Assembly: GCF_023898315.1 (NCBI RefSeq)
Contig: NC_064621.1
Span: 533,407,383 to 533,471,382, forward strand
DNA from: Schistocerca nitens
Taxonomy: Eukaryota; Arthropoda; Insecta; Orthoptera; Acrididae
Reading direction: 5' to 3'
Length of the DNA: 64,000 nt
A model generated the notes under the pieces. It saw nothing but the letters and a program-made list of their open reading frames with translations. It did no database searches and was not told the DNA's origin. Of the stretch, positions 10,650 to 22,039 are shown piece by piece (the stretch's first letter is position 1; every line of letters begins with the position of its first letter). A program made the position numbers and the translations under genes.

Positions 10650-11140
10650 GATCACTAGATGTTGGCCATGAGGGCTGAATGGACAGCATCGAGGTGAACC
10701 TGGTGCTCCTCAGCAGAGGAGGAAAAAATCAGAATCTTGTCCAAATAACCAAAAGCAAAAGGCAGAGGTAGCAAAATGGAATCAATGAACCATTGCCACA
10801 TCTGCGCAGCATTTTTCAAGCTGTAAGGCATGTAACAGTATTCAAATAGGCCGAAAGTTGTGATGATGGCCGTTTTCAGAATACCCGACAGGTGCATAGG
10901 GATTTAATGATACTCCTTCGAACAATCTAAGACAGAGAAGAACTTGGAGCCATGTAGTAATTGCATGAAATCCTGGATATGAGGAATGGGATAGTTATTG
11001 ATAATTGTCCGAGCATTAAGGGTCCTGTAGTCCCTGCACATGCTTAAGGAACTGTCCTTCTTAGGGACAAGGTGGATAGGTGAAGGCCAGTTGCTGTCTG
11101 ATGGTCGGAGGATGCCTGAAATGTTCTGCCGCCTAGCTTT
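10650..11140 (-). pseudogene. gypsy remnant 2 reverse transcriptase
   Basis: Reverse transcriptase palm and fingers: PSPIHLVPKKDSSLSMCRDY, then PIPHIQDFMQLLHGSKFFS with the first catalytic Asp in VLDCSKEYH near 10930. A frame break at about 10904 leads to FGLFEYCYMPYSLKNAAQMW. The catalytic YxDD box reads FGYLDK at about 10750-10735, so the second Asp of YLDD has become Lys. A single such change is enough to abolish polymerase activity. Confidence 0.8.
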
Positions 11141-11229
11141 ATAATGTACAGGTGAGCCATTCGTGATTCTATGACAAGTGCCATTGCTGATGGCCGATAC
11201 CCGTGAAGGGAGGCAGGCAGGGGTGGCGA

Positions 11230-11273
11230 GGGGGGGGGAGGCAAGACGGGGGGGGGGGGCAAGACGGGGGGGG
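11230..11273. repeat. G-rich low-complexity tract in gypsy remnant 2
   Basis: Three G runs separated by GCAAGAC units within the protease-to-RT linker. It encodes a proline-rich stretch on the minus strand and could form G-quadruplexes on the plus strand. Confidence 0.7.
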
Positions 11274-11849
11274 CAGATGCGATAATGGTTCCCTGACCTT
11301 GCCGCAACGGCGTGGGCGGGGTGTCGGCTGCAGACAATGAGGGAAGGCGTGGTGCAGCTGCCAAGCGATGCAAAGAATCCTGTGAAGTGAGAACATGATC
11401 GTCCTGTAGAATCGCCTGCGGTGACATGGAAACGGCAGCAGGTGGAGGAAAGTTCGACACAGGAGCAATGTAGTGCTAAGACGCAGTAGATGTGAGTGTC
11501 AGTTCTTCTTGTAGCAGCTCTACGGGCAGACCACAAATCATATTCTGTGGACATGACAATTCAGCAGAGGCACCGGCAATGCAGGTGTGTAACGCCTCAT
11601 TCTTTGTGTGGAGCTCGTCGATTTGTGAGCGCACATCCAACAAATCAGAGTGCCATGCAGTAATACACTTGAGCAGAGATGCACATGAGAAAAGCATAGC
11701 CAAGGAGGCAGAGAGCGAAGTTCTGCTGAACTCTTTCGAGCACGGAACAGAAGAACGAGACGCATGGTGCAACATGTGGCCTGCAGATCTGACGAAAGTT
11801 CGTAATGGTGTAGAAAGTCCAACCCGATCATAGGTTCATCCACGTCGGC

Positions 11850-12150
11850 AATGTGGGAAGTCCAAGGGTAGGTGGCGACTGGTGACAGGCGAACCAACAT
11901 CTTGATGGAGCCAAGGATTGCTATAGGAGAATGATTAGCAGTGATCAAAGCAAGGTTAGCAGGCGAAAAGATATTGCCCGCGTGCTTGGCCAGGATAACA
12001 CTGACGTCAGCACCAGTGTCGACGAGAAAGCGAGTGCCTGATGATAAGTCAGTGATGTAGAGACTTGTGCTGCTGGAGCAGGTGGTGTGGTGTCGGACGG
12101 TAGGCACCATGAAGGATCGTGGCGGGACGTGGCGCCTAAACGTGCCTGCC
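11850..12150 (-). pseudogene. gypsy remnant 2 aspartic protease
   Basis: Retroviral-type aspartic protease that would mature the polyprotein. YITDLSSGTRFLVDTGADVS places the catalytic DTGA at about 12025-12005. This is followed by an ANHSPIAILGS strand and a C-terminal MIGLDFLHHYELSSDL box, the family ILGxDFL motif. The domain itself is open and the active-site triplet is intact, although the polyprotein around it is broken. Confidence 0.8.
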
Positions 12151-12419
12151 GGAATCGTTTGGGTAGGCGCAAGGTGCGCGACAGTTGCATGTGGTGTCCC
12201 TGTAAGTAGCATGGTACCAGCATAGCGGGTAAGCTTGGAGGTGAGGTGGTGAGGAGTGGGTGGAGGCTGCAGCTGGCTGCGTCGTTGCTTGTGGCCACTT
12301 GGGCTGCTGCTCGGGCGGGGTTGGCTGCTGTCAGGAAACTGCAGGCAGTACCTCCTGGAGGCGACTGGGAGGCAGCTTGTGACAGCTCGCTGAGGTGAGC
12401 GCACTGGCCTCTGCCGGCA

Positions 12420-13331
12420 GAGTGCGGAACTGAAGGTGCAGGCGTGCCAACTGATGGTGATGGAGATGTCGTCCGAGACAGGTGGTGTCAGTGACGAATG
12501 ATGGCGTAGGCTCAGTCAGCCATGCATAGGCGAACCTCGAGAGGGTCGGGGACATGAGATAGCAGGTGAAGTTGTAGGTCCGAAGGCAGTTTACCCATCC
12601 ACAAAGTCCAAAGTGTGGCATCAGGTAATGCTTGATCGTTAATTAATGTATGAAGGTGCCGCGAAAGCTGCGAAGGTATGCGGTCATCTAGGTGCTCATC
12701 GTGAATAATGTGGTGGATAGCATCTGCCAGTGGGCGAGAAAGGCGCTCAATGAGCAATGTTTTCACCATCAAATACTTGGCCGAGGTGGGCAGAGTGAGG
12801 AGCAGATCACTGTTGAGGTCTGGATGACCATGGAGGTGAATCACCAGGCAGATGAAACGTGTATCATTGTCCGAAATACCGTGGATATCCAGTAGGTGAT
12901 CCACCAATGTGAACCAAGCCTTAGGGTTGTCCTTTTGCAATGCAGGCAGCATAGGAAACCTGGCAGGTAAGACGTGTTGATGCAGCACTAGCAGGTGAAG
13001 ATCTGTGCATGTGGGGCAGGAAATCCCCGGCGCCAGGAGTGCAGTAGCAGTGGACGGTGCGTCGCCCAAGGTTTGCGTGGGGGGAGCGGTCACAAGTAGC
13101 ACACGATGTGGAGTGAGCAGGTGCAACAGATGGCACGATGTGTTCCAATTGCAGGCCCGACGATGAACACGGTGCAGGTGTAATGGCTGGTGCCATTGCA
13201 ACAGTGGGCGGAAGGTGGTCGCGGTGCAACCATGGGGTGGCTGATCTGATAACTGGTGAGGGCAGAAGGGGCGGTGCCATTATGAAAGCGGGCGGAAGGC
13301 GGTCGTGGTGTAACAATGGAGCAACAGTCAT
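12420..13331 (-). pseudogene. gypsy remnant 2 gag
   Basis: Gag polyprotein region in two overlapping frames. The proline/alanine-rich N-terminal part at 13331-12921 contains an internal ~84-bp tandem duplication (near 13188 and 13272), seen as repeated LPPxxxMAP-type runs. The capsid-like part at 13201-12512 contains KAWFTLVDHLLDIHGISDND, then DRIPSQLSRHLHTLI and LWTLWMGKLPSDLQLHLLSH. These match the capsid region of arthropod gypsy gags in which the first tryptophan-phenylalanine box is followed by a KxPSQLLR-type helix. No zinc knuckle was seen. A frameshift lies near 12600, where the adjacent frame takes over. Confidence 0.75.
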
Positions 13332-13377
13332 GGATACCGACGTGGTCGAGGTGACTGGTGTCGCCTAAACGGCTTAC

Positions 13378-13398
13378 GGGGGGGGGGGGGGGGGGGGG
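13378..13398. repeat. (G)21 homopolymer at the right junction of gypsy remnant 2
   Basis: Twenty-one consecutive G residues mark the boundary between the gypsy gag and the LINE reverse transcriptase fragment. Confidence 0.95.
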
Positions 13399-13680
13399 CA
13401 GTTAATGATGCATTATATATTTTGGACAATACCAGACTTATTATATTGGACCAAACCTTTAGTACTCTATTGGAAACACTTTTATTCTTGAGAGAATGTA
13501 TGACCCTCTTAGTTTCAGAAGTAGAAGTTGGTGGTACATTCATAGGATGTAATTTTATGAGAGTTACTTCTTCAACATACAGCTGTGATCTTTCTCTTGA
13601 ACTGTTGGTCCCTATGCTTTCTACTATGTTTAATAAATGATTATTAAATGCATTTGCTACCTGTGACTTGCCTTTTATAA
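13399..13680 (-). pseudogene. LINE reverse transcriptase N-terminal fragment
   Basis: Minus-strand reading GKSQVANAFNNHLLNIVES, then TSTSETKRVIHSLKNKSV and IISLVLSKIYNASL, is the start of a CR1/L2-type RT: the region after the endonuclease, with the N-A-F-N box and the helix before the first palm motif. It stops abruptly at the poly-G. It may be the same LINE copy as the endonuclease at 15056-16330 and the RT C-terminus at 6715-8520, with the palm region missing. Confidence 0.65.
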
Positions 13681-15055
13681 GTCTAAAACGGCTAATAGCA
13701 CTTTTAAACTACATAAAAGGGCCATTAGAATCTTGTTTGGGTGCAAGCCTAGAGACCCTTGTAAACCTCTGTTTAAGAAATGTGGTATTCCACCATTACC
13801 AAGTGTATGCAATATGGAAACCCTTTCATTCTTTAAAATAAATGTAATAGGTAAGGATTGCAGACTGGAAAAAAAATCTGTGATATACTTGAACACTTTA
13901 CTGGATAAAACAGAAACTTACATATTGAAACTACTCAATATATTTTTATGTGGACTGAAATAACTGGGAAGGTGAAAGTTTTTAATTTAATTCTGAAACT
14001 GCTGAGTGAAATTGAGTGCAAGTGAACCTGCTTAAACTGCTGAGTGAAACTGACGTACTGGCACTTTGCTTGTCTTTATCATTTCATTTCTGAGCTAAAT
14101 AATTTTCTTGACAAATAGAGCTCAAACTTATTCTATTCATTAATGACCCACAATATCCAAGTGCAACACAATCTGACTGCAAATAATTAACACTAAAGAA
14201 TGGCCCTGAATTAGTAGAAATCCTAACAATAATCTATACATTTCATAAGTCACTTACCTCTCAGAAAATCTTCATGACACGAACTACAGTGATACAGCAA
14301 GCACTAATACAGCCAGCTAAATAAAAGATTCTTACTACAGTAGGCTCCAACTACTAATATGCATGTGGTTAGCAAAGGAAAGATTTTGTTGCAGAGCAAA
14401 CAATGTATTTAGCACATTCTACCTTAATCATATGACATCCAGTTCCAAAAATTATATAATCGTCCATGATATCCAGCTCCAAAAATTATATAATTGTCAA
14501 CAATATTAAATCTCCATGACAAACACATCCAAACCATCTGCTCGTGCTAACCCTTCAGACCTCTAACCTCCATCACTGCTAACTATTAACTTCCAACCAC
14601 CATCACTACTGGCTATTAACTTCCAACAGCGAGTCCGACCAGCCACAGACAGACTAAAGCACTGCCAACATAGAAACACATAGAGAGGTAACTTACAATA
14701 TAACTCCAATCAGCACAGCTCTGTGCCAAAAAGGTACTTTTCACATGGGAGTTAAGCTTTATAACAAACTTCCTGAAAACATAAAAGCTATTACTGAGGT
14801 CAGTACCCTTGGAAAATCTCTTAAGTCATATTTACAGCATGACTGCTTTTACTCCATTGAAGAATATTTAAATTTATGATGTGTGTTATATAAATACATA
14901 TGTATAAGTGTATTATTGTAACCTTAAATACATATGCCTAGAAATGACTTTCAGCTCTGTATTTATAACTTGACTTGTCCACTGTCTTATGCATAAGCTG
15001 CTTTGTAGACAACAGGACCAATAAATACAACAGCAACAACAATGACAACAACAAC
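13681..15055 (+). mobile_element. CR1/L2-like LINE 3' fragment inserted in a minus-strand LINE
   Basis: Plus-strand RT C-terminal readings flank an unrelated block. GCKPRDPCKPLFKKCGIPPL lies at 13740-13800. After about 750 bases, VKLYNKLPENIKAITEVSTL follows at about 14755-14815, then a 3' UTR and a CAACAGCAACAACAATGACA-type tail near 15040. On both sides the minus-strand LINE sequence resumes (NITIELNGM above, GKSQVANAF below), so this is an insertion. No clear target duplication was found. Confidence 0.65.
13935..14690. repeat. Unidentified repeat block inside the LINE 3' fragment
   Basis: Non-coding block separating two parts of one RT C-terminus. It has two internal tandem duplications: a CCAGCTCCAAAAATTATATA unit near 14450 and 14490, and an ACCTCCATCACTGCTAACTA unit near 14570 and 14605. 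I think it resembles a dispersed orthopteran repeat, but I cannot name its class. Its ends were not resolved. Confidence 0.4.
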
Positions 15056-16330
15056 CATTCCATTCAATTCAATAGTAATGTTATCCTCTTCTGTGGTTGG
15101 TTGTCTTGTCTTTTGCTTCACTATATTCCATATTGCCTTAACTCTGTTGTCAGATGTACTGATTTCTGATATTCTGTGCATGTTTCTTGATTTTTAATAA
15201 CCTTTCTAAGTAATTTTGAGTAGTTTTTGTAGTGCATAACTACTGCAGGGTCTCTACTTGTTCTTGTCAAAAGATACATCCCCCTTTTCCTTTTACAAGA
15301 TACTTTAATCCCCTTAGTGATCCTTGGGTTTTTATATGGCTGTTTAATGTTCCTTCTGATTAGCTTATGTGGAAAGCTATTTTCAAATACTAATATGAAT
15401 TTATCATGGAATAAATTAAATTTTATATTGGCATTTGGTTCTTTTATAAATTTCATCCCAGGTTATTTCTTGTAAACTACTCTTAAAAACATTTTTCCTG
15501 TAGTAATTAATTATTCTGACTGACTTCCACTGAGGTGTATCCACACTGTAAGGCACTGTGTCATTTACCCTGACTAACTGTGCATTATCATCAGGGAGAG
15601 CATTTATTACTGGGTAAACAGTTATTTTCTTGCCTTGTGCCTCATCAAAGAAAACATTATCAATTAGGGACCTACTGTCTTTATCCACCCATGTTGAAAA
15701 GTTAACTACTGAGAGCAAATTGTAGGATCCAAATAAGGTTTCCTGGTCATTTTTCTTATCAGATTAGTTTAGAAAATCTACATTGAATTCACCACAGACT
15801 ATTAATTGCTTGCTGATATTCGATAGACTGCACAGTAAGGAATCCCAGTTCCTCATAAATAATTCAAAATTTCCCATGGGGGATCTATGTACTGCTACAA
15901 TTAAAAGTGAACCGTTTTTCAACATTAATTCACAAGCACGCACTTCCATGTGTTGTTCACTACAAACTCTACTTGTGTCAATGCTTTTGAACTTGAGTTC
16001 TTCATATGCAACGACTCCTCCTTTTCCCATATTAGTTCTGCATGAGTACGCTGCTAGACTGTAATCCTTTATGTGTCACTTATTTAACTCTGTGGTTATG
16101 TGTTACTCAGACAGGCACAGGATGGCTATCTTTTCCTCTAAATTTTGCAAGCAGGCAAGAAGCTCTTCTACCTTATTACTCAATGCTCTAATATTTTGGT
16201 GGAATAAGCTAACCTTACTTTTCTGTGCCTTCTTGTGGGGCTCTTCTGTTATAGTGACTTCTTTCAAAACAACCAAACAGCACATTGAAACCACAATAAA
16301 GTCCAAATCCAACAGTAAGTTCATAAATAA
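15056..16330 (-). pseudogene. CR1/L2-like LINE endonuclease region
   Basis: AP-type endonuclease of a non-LTR retrotransposon, which would nick target DNA to prime reverse transcription. SLFHQNIRALSNKVEELLAC at about 16225-16165 is the N-terminal HQNIR box, and IAILCLSE its TE motif. MGKGGVVAYEELKFKSID starts at 16030. LIVAVHRSPMGNFELFMRNW and LIVCGEFNVDFLN (the GDFN box, changed to GEFN) follow to 15767. A frame break leads to VNFSTWVDKDSRSLIDNVFF and LPDDNAQLVRV (an SDHDAQ-type box) by about 15560. The linker to RT runs to 15056 (RQYGIWNIVKQKTRQ). At least three frame breaks. Confidence 0.7.
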
Positions 16331-16382
16331 AGTACATCACTTACCACTGAAAGCATGTTTATTACTGACTCCAACATAAAGA

Positions 16383-16396
16383 AAACACACATTGGC

Positions 16397-16478
<82 letters not shown>

Positions 16479-16640
16479 TTGTGCGTGTGTACTTGTGCTT
16501 GTTGGCCAAAAGCTTAAATGTTTAGTAGTCTTTTGATTATGCCTGTCTGCAACTCAACACCTCCTCTACATGGGGAGTAGAAGTGTATGCTTTTCATAAC
16601 ATTGTTGTAAACACTACATAACAAATAATTGCTGGTGGTC
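16383..16640 (+). mobile_element. Penelope-like terminal repeat fragment with (TG)n(AG)n
   Basis: A microsatellite at about 16398-16476 is followed by GTTGGCCAAAAGCTTAAATG and GCCTGTCTGCAACTCAACAC, words shared with the ends of Penelope-like elements at 25064-25260, 39130-39345 and 52965-53022. No coding sequence. It is probably a solo end. Confidence 0.55.
16398..16476. repeat. (TG)n(AG)n compound microsatellite
   Basis: About 30 bases of TG repeats followed by about 48 bases of AG repeats, directly visible. Confidence 0.95.
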
Positions 16641-16715
16641 AGGTTTGAGCTGTCGATCCTCGGCGTGCTACCCAGCGATACTAACCACGAAGCCACAAAG
16701 TATGCACCACAGCAT
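16630..16715 (-). mobile_element. tRNA-like SINE remnant
   Basis: Minus-strand TGGCTTCGTGGTTAGTATCG resembles an A-box region. AGCTCAAACCTGACC lies about 35 bases downstream where a B box would be. No body could be delimited, so it is a probable SINE head. Confidence 0.4.
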
Positions 16716-17899
16716 GTGGCAGTATTATACATATAATGCTTTACAGATTGAAACAAAATATGAAAATTGTTTTACAAGTAAGCCACTATACTGAAACCAA
16801 ACCAGATAAAGTATTTAACAATTAAAGAAATACTATATTCACACAGAACTAATACCCAAAATCAAAAACATTCCCACATATAGACGTAACGGTACAAAGA
16901 AAATATTGCATAAAACTAAGGCACTATATTTTTATTCAGGTACATAATATCCACACTACCAAAATACAACTTTTAACTCTCAGACCATATGTTCATAATC
17001 ATCTAATTACATGTCACAATTCTTCCTGTATTTTGCCAGCAGTTAGTTGTTGGTTTCCACATTTACTTGAAACAGAGAAAACAGAAAACTCAGGAGCAAT
17101 ATTCTCCAAAAGAAACAAATACGTATGCATAATTAACACTTTGACTGCTGCTCACATAGTGCTAAATGTTTAACCACCAAGCGAGCAGGCACACAGCATC
17201 ACGTCAGTGGCATTCAATGTGTTAATGTATGAGCTGAACATTTTTTTAATTTTTGGAGGAGTCTAATAATTTATTTCAAGCCTTTCTTTGGTACTAAGGG
17301 GTTATAATGTACCAAAATAGCATGTTAACTTATTTCTAAATAGTGAAGTCTTTTCTACGGTTTTTTGCTACTTGGAAATCTGTTGTGTAGCAACAATATT
17401 AATGAAGATATTGCCAGTTAAGTGAAACTGTCTTTCCATGAATCTGATAATAATTATTCTAATATGTTGCTTTCTCTTTTCAGTGAAGCACATGTCTTTA
17501 TATGCTATGCACTTAATCACTTTCTTCGTTAGTTGGTATGATAATTGTGTATCTTTATCTGCTGCATTTCCTCATAATGTGATAAAGTATGATGGATGTG
17601 GATATATTCAACCAGAGGACATCATTGTAGTGCCTCTGCATTAACATTTGTAAATTAACCACCTTTAGGTATATCTTTGTTCTCTCTTTTGAGTAGATTT
17701 TATTTTTTTGTGCCAGTCAATAACATCACTCAGAATTTGTTTCAGTCTATCTAAAATATAATTTAATTTTCAAGTTTAAAATTATAGAATTTGTCATGGC
17801 TGTGTTTTGCTGCTTTGAATTTAATATATTTTGATCTTTTTGGTATTACTAAATTAATTAGTTTCACTGAAATATTGTATCTGAATTATTTAAGTTTTG
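16716..17899. other. Unassigned gap
   Basis: AT-rich, with no supported gene. A plus-strand frame at 17438-17644 follows a TCTCTTTTCAG acceptor-like tract and ends IQPEDIIVVPLH, but it has no recognisable domain and no partner exon. I do not call it. Confidence 0.5.
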
Positions 17900-19100
17900 A
17901 AAATTTTTTTCTAGCTCTTCTCTTGAACCAGTGCTTGCCATGAGAGAGTTGTCCTCCACATGCATGATTACCTTGTTACTAACTCCTGGAGGCAATACCA
18001 ATTACATGTAATATAAAAACCAGTGACTCTGAAACTGGTCCCTGTGGAACAATCTTGGTCCAATTTAAAATTATTATACACTCATTGACTCTGAAACTGA
18101 TCCCTGTGCAACAGTCTTGGTCCAATTTAAAAATATCGTGCACACTTTGGCCTTCCCTATCAATATGATACTTTATCAACACGTACATTCACTGTTGTCT
18201 GTTTCCCACTTGTGATTTTATAACATCACAGAAAAGGTTTGAATCTTCAATGTTATACCAATAAAACAAGGCGTATCTTTTGTTTTACACACAGACAAGT
18301 TATATGATCATTCCACTACATTTGGTCATCTGTTGTTACTTCCAGACGCTTAGGTGGCACGTACTAGATGGATATGCAGCTAGTGTCGATGAAATTTCTG
18401 GCAGTTTTCGTCTGTATTATCTTATTCTTGTCAGGCAATTTAAGTGGCACAAATCAGGAAGAATTTATACTTTCCGTGATCTTTGCCAATCATTGCATGA
18501 ACCCTTTCCCTGCTAATAACTATTTCCCCCAACACAAATCTTAGAGGCAGTCATCAGTTTCATGCCAGCATTTGCTGTATTCCTATGATATTATCTACAC
18601 TGATGGTTTGTTAACCAGCGACTTGAACATGGAGCATCATTAACAGTTTCCTTTGCTTCTTAAAAGTGTTTGATCAGCAGTACCTAAGAGAAAATAAATA
18701 TTGAAATCATCACAAACATTTACCTTTCTGTTGGCGACCTGTACACTGCCAAAACCATGATCCTGCCTGGATTCTATTCTATTAGCAAGACAGTCCTAGT
18801 ATCTCATTTGCTTTTTGACACACACATAACCTGCCAACAGTGCACAACAGCGTGTTGCTGTATTAGTCAGTCCAGATGACATTTCATGCTTCACAAATCC
18901 AAAGGTGCTATCCTTGCGCCTATTCACCCTTTTTTATGTGAAACAAATAGACATGCAATTGCGTCTGTTTGCATGTCCATCTTCCACAGCAACTGTTATA
19001 ATCAGTTATTATTTGTTTTCCATCTTAAGCTTACTTTATGTATTTTCAAGTATTTCTTGGGACAGTTCTTAGAGGTGGAACTTATGTCTGGTGGTGAAAT
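17900..19100 (-). pseudogene. Possible LINE endonuclease remnant
   Basis: On the minus strand near 18760-18650, VQVANRKVNVCDDFNIYFLL resembles the (C)GDFNIDFL box and preceding RSPTG segment of LINE endonucleases. Nearby readings fit no long frame. A ~60-bp duplication (GACTCTGAAACTGRTCCCTG unit) sits at about 18024-18079 and 18086-18140. The assignment is weak. Confidence 0.3.
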
Positions 19101-20044
19101 AGAGTAGATTTAACCTTCACAGACTATAAAGTAATAATTAAATTCCACTCTCAACTTTACTCATCTCTGCACCCATACTTCCTGTCATTACAGTCAACAA
19201 CCAGATCTTGGCATAGGATGTCAAGCACTTCCCTTAGATTAATAATCATATCTCCTCAAACACAACTATTGAAATGAAATTAATTATTGTGTGAAATGTG
19301 CCATAACTGCCAATAAAGAATCTTCAACAATGTCATTGGTATTCAAACCGAACTAAGTGTGTTTAATGCCATCATAATACTTACTCATCCTAATCTCATC
19401 TGTGACTGCTAAAGATAGACTACTAGCAGAAGACATCCAAAGTCTCTTGCAAGTGATCTTGATCTGTGAAGGAACCTTTGACTGAAATGGCAAGATATAT
19501 GCACACATTTGTTTTGGAAAATTGATGGCATGATTATTAAATATCAAATTTGTTGGCAGACCATGTAGTTTGTTGTTTCTAATTGTATATCCCAAAGCAA
19601 ATAAAGCATTTTTGATTTTTTAGGAACTGGTGTAAGAAGACAGATAAGGCAGCAAAAATTCTCTGTATTTGCTCTGATGCAAAACCTGAGAAAATACAAA
19701 ATCTGGGAGAATACTGCTGTTTTTTTCTGAATGGCATCTATTGTCCACAGATGTCTAGAGTATTATGGAGAACAAAGTTGAAAACATAAAGAATAAAAGT
19801 GGACAGGTAGGAAAGAACTGTTGTAACAACAGGCAAACAATAATCTTGAATAACTGCTAGAGGTGACCAACAGCACCACCATTGTGGACAAGTTCATGGT
19901 TTTAAGAACCAGACTCAACAGTCACCTAAAAAGCTGCAATCAAAAGAGATGAAGAAGGTGATCATATTCACTGGAAGGAAGGCAGGGAGATTAGAGTTTA
20001 ACTTTCTGTTGACAGTGTGCTCATTACTGATGGTGCACAAGCTC
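19101..20044. other. Unassigned gap
   Basis: No supported gene, element end or tandem repeat. Open frames up to 80 codons lack any familiar motif. Confidence 0.5.
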
Positions 20045-20225
20045 AGATTATGAAAGGGGAAAGGAAATCAGCTGTGCTCTTTTCAAAGGAACCACCAAGA
20101 TATTTGCCAGGTGTGATTTAGGGAAATCACAAAAAGCATAAATCTGGATGTCAAGACAGAGATTTGAATTGTCATTCTCCTGAATATGAATCCAGTGTGC
20201 TAACCACAGCACCACTAGAGAGTGA
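20045..20225 (-). mobile_element. Diverged tRNA-derived SINE (family A)
   Basis: Shares with 6048-6270 the run CTTTTCAAAGGAACCA, GTGATTTAGGGAAATCA and CCAGTGTGCTAACCACAGCA in the same order, with many substitutions. It is older than the other copy. No target duplication is evident. Confidence 0.65.
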
Positions 20226-20955
20226 CAGTCTGTGGCTACACAGTTAAAGAACTATTCAGGGGCACCAATGTTTCCTGTACTTCATATCACAGAGATGGTA
20301 CAAATTCACACAGTTTTTTGTTGTTGTCCAGTAATGAACTGGAGAGAGATTTGCAGCATGTGGCCTATCCACATCTGTTAAAATCTTAGTTACCTGTTGC
20401 TAATCTTTTTGCCACGCAGATGTTTTTTACCACAATCACTCACCTTCATGGCCCTCAAGCAACTCAGTATCTTCACAACTTCCGAGATTGAGGGCCCCAA
20501 GCATCTGACTTCAATCAAATGAATTAAATCTCCTGTTTTATCCATCATTAGTATGACAGCCAGCATAGTATCTAACAATATCAGTCTTGTCCCATTTCAA
20601 ACTGTTACACTTGCTGAGAAACAAGAATTTTTTTTCTAGCATGGCTGCTAAGTATTTTACAGTTGCTGATTGCTGTATTATGACGTAGAAATTCGGTACA
20701 AAGTAAGAACATATTCCTCTTCAGCCGGCATTGGCACATAACATGATCATTGATCCAAATAATGATATTTGAACATCAGAATTTTATTGTCTCATTATGT
20801 ACATACTTACATCATTGATTTAAAGTACAGGAGACTCATCAATATAAATTATGTACCAGAGATACATACAGTGCCTCAGAAAAACTAAAATCATTCTTTT
20901 AAAGAGAGAGAGAGAGAGATTACAAATGTGTTTCAAAAAAATCTTCATCATTGTT
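20226..20955. other. Unassigned gap with short (GA)n tract
   Basis: No gene seen. A short AG/GA microsatellite lies at about 20903-20920. Confidence 0.5.
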
Positions 20956-21340
20956 TAAAAATCTCATGAGGGAATATTAACCTTTTTGCACTAGGATGGC
21001 ATGTTGTTTTATCTTCCGTAAACCTAGTTCCATACTGTGAAAGTTTTTCATTTTTAATTTATTATAAATTTTCGTAGCCATGTACTGCGGAGACTGGGAG
21101 TAGAGTTGTAGTATATGAGATGGCAACATGGAATTATCTTTGTTTCGTGTGTCATTCATAAGTTAAAAATGGTTTTCTGTAATTATGTCTGGATTGGTAT
21201 GGATAGAGACAACAGTTCATAAATCCCAAAAGGTTATTCCATATCTTACAATAGATACATCATCAGGGCAATGAGAAAGTTGTGACATCTTTTTAGAAAC
21301 CTGCTTCTCCTTAGTTGGCAGTTAAGAAATGAGCATTTAA
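20956..21340 (-). pseudogene. LINE reverse transcriptase C-terminal remnant
   Basis: Minus-strand MNDTRNKDNSMLPSHILQLY and SPQYMATKIYNKLKMKNFHS resemble the HxYNTRNK and IKLYNKLP boxes that end CR1/L2-type RTs. It is short and broken, and probably a 5'-truncated copy. Confidence 0.5.
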
Positions 21341-21740
21341 TTTAAATGTTCTGTACTTCTCTTGGAGATGATCTGTGTGAAGGAAACTGCAAATCTGTTA
21401 GTATGGCTGAAGATATTGAAGCTGCAAAATGTGATTTTGGATGAACATTGATGAAAGGTGAACGAGGTAGCTCACACCACTGGCATATCAGAATACAGAG
21501 TATAACATCATACATTTTTAGAAACAGTACAACTGATTCTCTATGCTGCTTTGTTACTGGAGATGAGAGGTTTTGTAAAATACTACCTACAACATTCCCA
21601 AGCAAAGTCCAGTCCAAGCCGATTAGAGTTTCAACTATTACAAATAGAGTCCACCACAATAACACCATAGCCAATATGACAACACTCACAGTGTGCACTC
21701 CACTGCACCTATCATCACTGGTTTTGGCCAGCCCTAGGCT

Positions 21741-21868
21741 GGTTTATATATTGGAGTCTGGGATGATCCCATCAGATTTGTGCTTGAGGATTGGTGCACC
21801 ACAGTGCTCAGTAGTAGTGTAGCACCAGCTGCTCAGTTTCCTTGGTAATGTTGGGTTGTGCCACTACA
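21741..21868 (-). promoter_or_regulatory. Putative 3' LTR start with TATA box (gypsy remnant 3)
   Basis: Reading minus, a purine tract (21900-21869) is followed by TGTAGTGGCACAACCC at 21868, the expected TG start of an LTR. About 120 bases on is TATATAAACC (21750-21741), a plausible promoter. The LTR's CA end and its partner were not found. Confidence 0.5.
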
Positions 21869-22039
21869 TTCCTTCCCTCCTCCTCCTCCTCCACCCCCTC
21901 CGCCCTCAAAGCAGTGACCACTGGGCTAGAAGATGAAGCTGTTGCAGATCATTGGGGGAATTGGGATGGGTTGATGTTCATAGGCTTTGCCATGGAAGGC
22001 CAAGACAGGACAGTCTCTATGAGCAATGGTTAGATCACC

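Larger units (their letters stand above)
8539..13377 (-). mobile_element. Ty3/gypsy retrotransposon body 2 (gag-pol, LTRs not seen)
   Basis: A nearly complete gypsy gag-pol in the order gag, protease, RT, RNase H, integrase, read from high to low coordinates. It has frameshifts and stops, and key catalytic residues are altered. No LTR pair was recognised: the block ends in (CA)n on the left and a 21-base G run on the right. It sits between two parts of a minus-strand LINE. Domain entries follow. It cannot be autonomous. Confidence 0.85.

Noticed and set aside
13138-13368. Gly/Arg-rich plus-strand frame near the poly-G
   Set aside because: Antisense shadow of the proline-rich gag of gypsy remnant 2.
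17438-17644. 68-codon frame with a splice-acceptor-like tract before it
   Set aside because: No domain, no partner exon and no conserved motif. The acceptor-like tract alone is weak in AT-rich intergenic DNA.
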